Of a DNA stretch of 64,000 bases, positions 61,206-64,000 are shown piece after piece (the stretch's first letter is position 1; each line of letters starts with the position of its first letter). The DNA lies in assembly GCA_963721005.1 (NCBI GenBank), contig CAVRHR010000005.1, forward strand, positions 124,001 through 188,000, in the 5' to 3' direction. The stretch comes from VAZQ01 sp963721005 (GTDB lineage: Bacteria; Pseudomonadota; Alphaproteobacteria; Rhizobiales; Xanthobacteraceae). The notes below the pieces were generated by a model. It worked only from the letters and a program-made list of their open reading frames with translations, was not told where the DNA came from and did not search any database. The translations under genes and the position numbers were made by a program.

Positions 61206-62810
61206 TCAGATCGGCACGGTCTGTGGTCGCTGCCAGCGTACCCAATAGGCGACGATCAGCCGCGTCATGGTGAAGGCGGTGAACACGGTCGTGACGATGC
61301 CGATGCCGAGCGTCACGGCGAAACCCTGCACCGCACCGGTGCCGATGAAGAACAGCACGGCGGCGGCGATGAAGGTGGTGATGTTGGAATCCAGGATGGT
61401 GGCCAGCGCCTTGGTGAAGCCCGCGTCGATCGCGGTAATCGGGGTGCGGCCGTTGCGCACCTCCTCGCGGATGCGCTCGTAGATCAGCACGTTGGAATCG
61501 ACCGCGATGCCGACCGTCAGAACGATGCCGGCGATGCCCGGTAGCGTCAGCGTGGCGCCCAAGAGCGAGAGCAGCCCGAAGATCATCCCGACATTGATCG
61601 CGACCGCGATATTGGCGAACAGACCGAACAGGCCGTAGGTCGCCAGCATGAAGACCACCACCATCAGCGAGCCGACTACCGAGGCGAGCTTGCCCTTCTC
61701 GATCGAGTCCTGCCCGAGACCCGGTCCGACCGTGCGCTCCTCGATGATGCTCAGCTTGGCCGGCAAGGCGCCGGCCCGCAGCAGCACCGAAAGATCGTTC
61801 GCGCCCTGGACCGTGAAGCTGCCGGAAATCTGGCCCGACCCTTGCAGAATCGGCTCGCGGATCACCGGCGCGGAGATCACCTCGTTGTCGAGCACGATCG
61901 CGAACGGGCGCCCGACATTCTCCTGGGTGGCCTGCGCGAACTTGCGGGCGCCGGAGGAATTGAAGCGGAACTGCACGATCGGCTCGGTAGTGCGTTGATC
62001 GAAACCAGGCTGGGCGTCGGTCAGGTCGCCGCCCGCGACCAGGACCCGCTTCTCGATCAGGTACGGGGTCCGGCCTTCTTTCTCGGGCCCGTACAGGATT
62101 TCCGAGTCCGGCGGCGGGCGCCCCTGCAATGCCTGATCGATCGGCATCGATACATCTACCATCCTGAACTCGAGCTTGGCGGTCTTGCCCAGAAGCTCCT
62201 TGAGGCGCTGGGGATCTTGCAATCCGGGCACCTGCACCAGGATGCGATCGGTGCCCTGCGGCTGGATGAGCGGCTCGACGGTTCCGATCTGATTGATGCG
62301 CCGCTCGATGATCTCGGTGGATTGCCCGACCACCTGGCGCATGCGCTGGACAATGGACGCATCGGTCACGGTGAGCTGGACCAGGCCGCCGCCGGCATTG
62401 ACGATGTCCACCGAGCGCTGGGTGGTGGCGCCGAGCAGTCCACCGATCGGCACCGCCAACTCCCGCAGCTTGGTCAGGCCCTGCTGCAGGTCGGCGTCGC
62501 GGATATGTACCTCGACGGTATTGCCCCTGATCACCGGCTGGCCGGTGATGCCGACGCGCGCATCGCGAAGGACCCGCCGCACATCGTCGCGCAAGCCCTC
62601 GACCTTCTGGCGGCGAACGTCGTTGGCGTCGACCTCCAGAAGGATATGCGAGCCGCCTTGCAGATCGAGGCCCAGCACGATGTGGCGTTGCGCCCAGGTG
62701 GGCCACCTCTGCACCATGCTGTCGGGAAAGAAATTGGGCACGGCGAACATGCAGACCAGGCTGGCCGTGAGCAGGATCGCCGCCGCCTTTGCACGCGAGA
62801 TATAAAGCAT
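61206..62810 (-). CDS. secD: Protein translocase subunit SecD
   Basis: 534 residues. The N-terminal helix is followed by LGLDLQGGSHILLEVD, a large periplasmic region with P1 base and head, and five more helices with GIVLTVGIAVDSNVLIYERIREE, the conserved proton-path segment. The start ATG is well placed. It lies 28 bp after yajC in one operon with secF. Confidence 0.96.
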   Translation of the reverse strand: MLYISRAKAAAILLTASLVCMFAVPNFFPDSMVQRWPTWAQRHIVLGLDLQGGSHILLEVDANDVRRQKVEGLRDDVRRVLRDARVGITGQPVIRGNTVEVHIRDADLQQGLTKLRELAVPIGGLLGATTQRSVDIVNAGGGLVQLTVTDASIVQRMRQVVGQSTEIIERRINQIGTVEPLIQPQGTDRILVQVPGLQDPQRLKELLGKTAKLEFRMVDVSMPIDQALQGRPPPDSEILYGPEKEGRTPYLIEKRVLVAGGDLTDAQPGFDQRTTEPIVQFRFNSSGARKFAQATQENVGRPFAIVLDNEVISAPVIREPILQGSGQISGSFTVQGANDLSVLLRAGALPAKLSIIEERTVGPGLGQDSIEKGKLASVVGSLMVVVFMLATYGLFGLFANIAVAINVGMIFGLLSLLGATLTLPGIAGIVLTVGIAVDSNVLIYERIREEVRNGRTPITAIDAGFTKALATILDSNITTFIAAAVLFFIGTGAVQGFAVTLGIGIVTTVFTAFTMTRLIVAYWVRWQRPQTVPI

Positions 62811-62838
62811 TGGTCGTCCTGCTATCGCCTGCCGCGGC

Positions 62839-63177
62839 TCAGCCCGCGCTGCTGTCGTCCCGCGGCTCGCCCTTGGCGCGCACGCCCGTCACCATCTGGC
62901 GCACTTGGCGCACCCGCACGCCGTCGGAGATCTCCACCTCGACGTGCTCGTCGTCGACCACCTTGGTGACCTTGCCGACCAGCCCCCCTGAGGTAACGAC
63001 CGTATCGCCACGCCGCAAGTTCTTGACCATCTCCTGGTGCTCTTTGGCCCGCTTCTGCTGCGGCCGCAAAACCAGAAAATACATGATCAGAACGATGATC
63101 ACCATCATCGGCAACGGCGATCCGATGCCCACCAAGTCGGTCAGACCGCCTTGGGCAAAGGCCGGTGTAATAAGCAT
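62839..63177 (-). CDS. yajC: Preprotein translocase accessory protein YajC
   Basis: 112 residues. One membrane helix (MMVIIVLIMYFLVLRPQQKRAKEHQEM, about 24-38 plus the conserved RPQQKR) followed by a small cytoplasmic domain (LRRGDTVVTSGGLVGKVTKV). First gene of yajC-secD-secF; the promoter should lie in the 197 bp between it and the divergent ATPase gene. Confidence 0.95.
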   Translation of the reverse strand: MLITPAFAQGGLTDLVGIGSPLPMMVIIVLIMYFLVLRPQQKRAKEHQEMVKNLRRGDTVVTSGGLVGKVTKVVDDEHVEVEISDGVRVRQVRQMVTGVRAKGEPRDDSSAG

Positions 63178-63374
63178 CGAAAAAACCCCGCGGATCAGCC
63201 GGTTGCGCCTCGCCCGGCGCGAAACCGCGCTGGTATCGGGCTGAAATTTGCGCGGACTATAACGGTCGCAGGCCCAATTGCAACGCTACCCGCCGATGGC
63301 CGCCCGGAGCCCGCGAGCGACCTTGCGGGGGCGCCGGGGGCCGGCTAAGGGTCTTCCGAAAGCGGCGGAAATCC

Positions 63375-64000
63375 ATGGCCAAACGCGTCAAAAAGCCCCA
63401 ACCCAAGGGCAAATCCAAGCCGCCGGCGCCGCGGGTCTCGGCCCCCCCGACCGAGCCGACCCTGCGCATCGCCGCCGCGCTCGAACGATTGGCGCCGGCC
63501 ACCCCCGCGATCCCGGATTTCGAAGCCGCCGATGCCTTCGTCTGGCAGCCGGCGGGGCGGCGATTGGCGCCGGTTGCGCGGGTGAACCGGGTCGCGATGT
63601 CGCTCCTGAAAGGGATCGACCGGGTGCGCGACCTGCTTTTGGAGAATACTGAACGCTTTGCCCGCGGGCTGCCCGCCAATAACGCGCTCCTGTGGGGGGC
63701 CCGCGGCATGGGCAAATCCTCGCTGGTCAAGGCGGTGCATGCCACCGTCAACGCCGTCCCCGCCCGCACCGCCCCGGCGCGGCTCAAGCTCATCGAGATT
63801 CACCGGGAGGACATCGAGAGCCTGCCCGAGCTCATGACGCTGACGCGGGCCACGCCGCACCGCTGCATCTTGTTTTGCGACGACCTTTCTTTCGACGCCG
63901 AGGACACCAGCTACAAGTCCCTCAAGGCGGTGCTGGAAGGTGGCATCGAGGGCCGCCCCGACAATGTGGTCTTCTATGCGACCTCGAACCGGCGCCACCT
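63375..64000 (+). CDS. DUF815 family AAA+-type ATPase, cut by the right edge
   Basis: The first 208 residues are seen. After a Lys/Pro-rich start comes the Walker A LLWGARGMGKSSLVKA (108-116) and a Walker B LFCDDLSFD (Asp169/Asp170), then SYKSLKAVLEGGIEGRPDNVVFYATSNRRHL, characteristic of DUF815 (COG2607). The cellular function of the family is not established. The gene is divergent from yajC, a gene order common in Hyphomicrobiales. Confidence 0.87.
   Translation, partial: MAKRVKKPQPKGKSKPPAPRVSAPPTEPTLRIAAALERLAPATPAIPDFEAADAFVWQPAGRRLAPVARVNRVAMSLLKGIDRVRDLLLENTERFARGLPANNALLWGARGMGKSSLVKAVHATVNAVPARTAPARLKLIEIHREDIESLPELMTLTRATPHRCILFCDDLSFDAEDTSYKSLKAVLEGGIEGRPDNVVFYATSNRRH

Noticed and set aside
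1..64000. CRISPR arrays, insertion sequences, prophage or integrated element boundaries
   Set aside because: No regularly spaced repeats, transposase, integrase or terminal inverted repeats were seen on either strand.

Overview
This is a high-GC chromosomal segment from an alphaproteobacterium, most likely of the order Hyphomicrobiales (Bradyrhizobium/Xanthobacteraceae-like). The placement rests on gene orders I know from that group: ribD-nrdR-glyA near an LdtR-type MarR regulator and a DUF6163-like membrane protein; parC-recO-era-rnc-lepB-acpS-pdxJ-rsh-rpoZ; yajC-secD-secF followed by homologues of mitochondrial complex I assembly factors; gatC-gatA-gatB; two Porin_2-type porins; and several Bug/TctC solute receptors. 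No insertion sequence, integrase, prophage or CRISPR array was seen. One tRNA gene (Ser-GCU) is present.

Layout. 1-12162 is almost all minus strand. Read in the direction of transcription it runs: HIBCH-family hydrolase, DUF6163-like membrane protein, amidohydrolase, 3-hydroxyisobutyrate dehydrogenase-like enzyme, LdtR-like regulator, a tightly coupled catabolic set (two amidohydrolases, a Rieske ferredoxin, an Fe(II)/2-oxoglutarate dioxygenase, a cupin), a small conserved protein, then glyA, nrdR, ribD and a cut-off alpha/beta hydrolase. 12354-21398 holds hemB, a Tat-exported amidohydrolase, a patatin-like lipase, threonine ammonia-lyase, an RDD membrane protein, bpt, and an ECF sigma/NrsF anti-sigma pair preceded by a good match to a SigF-type promoter. 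21425-32404 is the core minus-strand block parC, recO, era, rnc, two lepB copies, acpS, pdxJ, rsh and rpoZ. 32725-38120 carries a NYN nuclease, a family 5 uracil-DNA glycosylase, smpB, dapA and a soluble lytic transglycosylase. 38207-46303 is looser: a frameshifted hydrolase, two porins that share an upstream inverted repeat, a membrane protein, tRNA-Ser, three small proteins and the longest gene-poor stretches.

46304-49928 encodes the GatCAB amidotransferase. 50065-56330 is a catabolic/uptake island with three periplasmic receptors, an Asp/Glu-racemase-fold enzyme, a flavin monooxygenase and a D-2-hydroxyacid dehydrogenase. 56391-64000 contains trmFO, an unusual kinase-like protein fused to the C-terminal domain of acyl-adenylating enzymes, NDUFAF6- and NDUFAF3-like proteins, the SecD/SecF/YajC translocon accessories and a truncated DUF815 ATPase.

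Six genes (5072-5486, 6583-7651, 10648-11098, 38207-39117, 56391-57819, 59838-60220) are each broken by one single-base insertion or deletion. Restoring one base gives a full-length, family-typical protein every time. Because these include conserved housekeeping genes, sequencing or assembly error is more likely than gene decay. The points most worth following up are the SigF-type promoter, the inverted repeat shared by the porin genes, the kinase/ANL-domain fusion, the 27-residue lysine-rich peptide gene, the amidohydrolase/Rieske/dioxygenase cassette and the complex I assembly-factor pair next to secDF.
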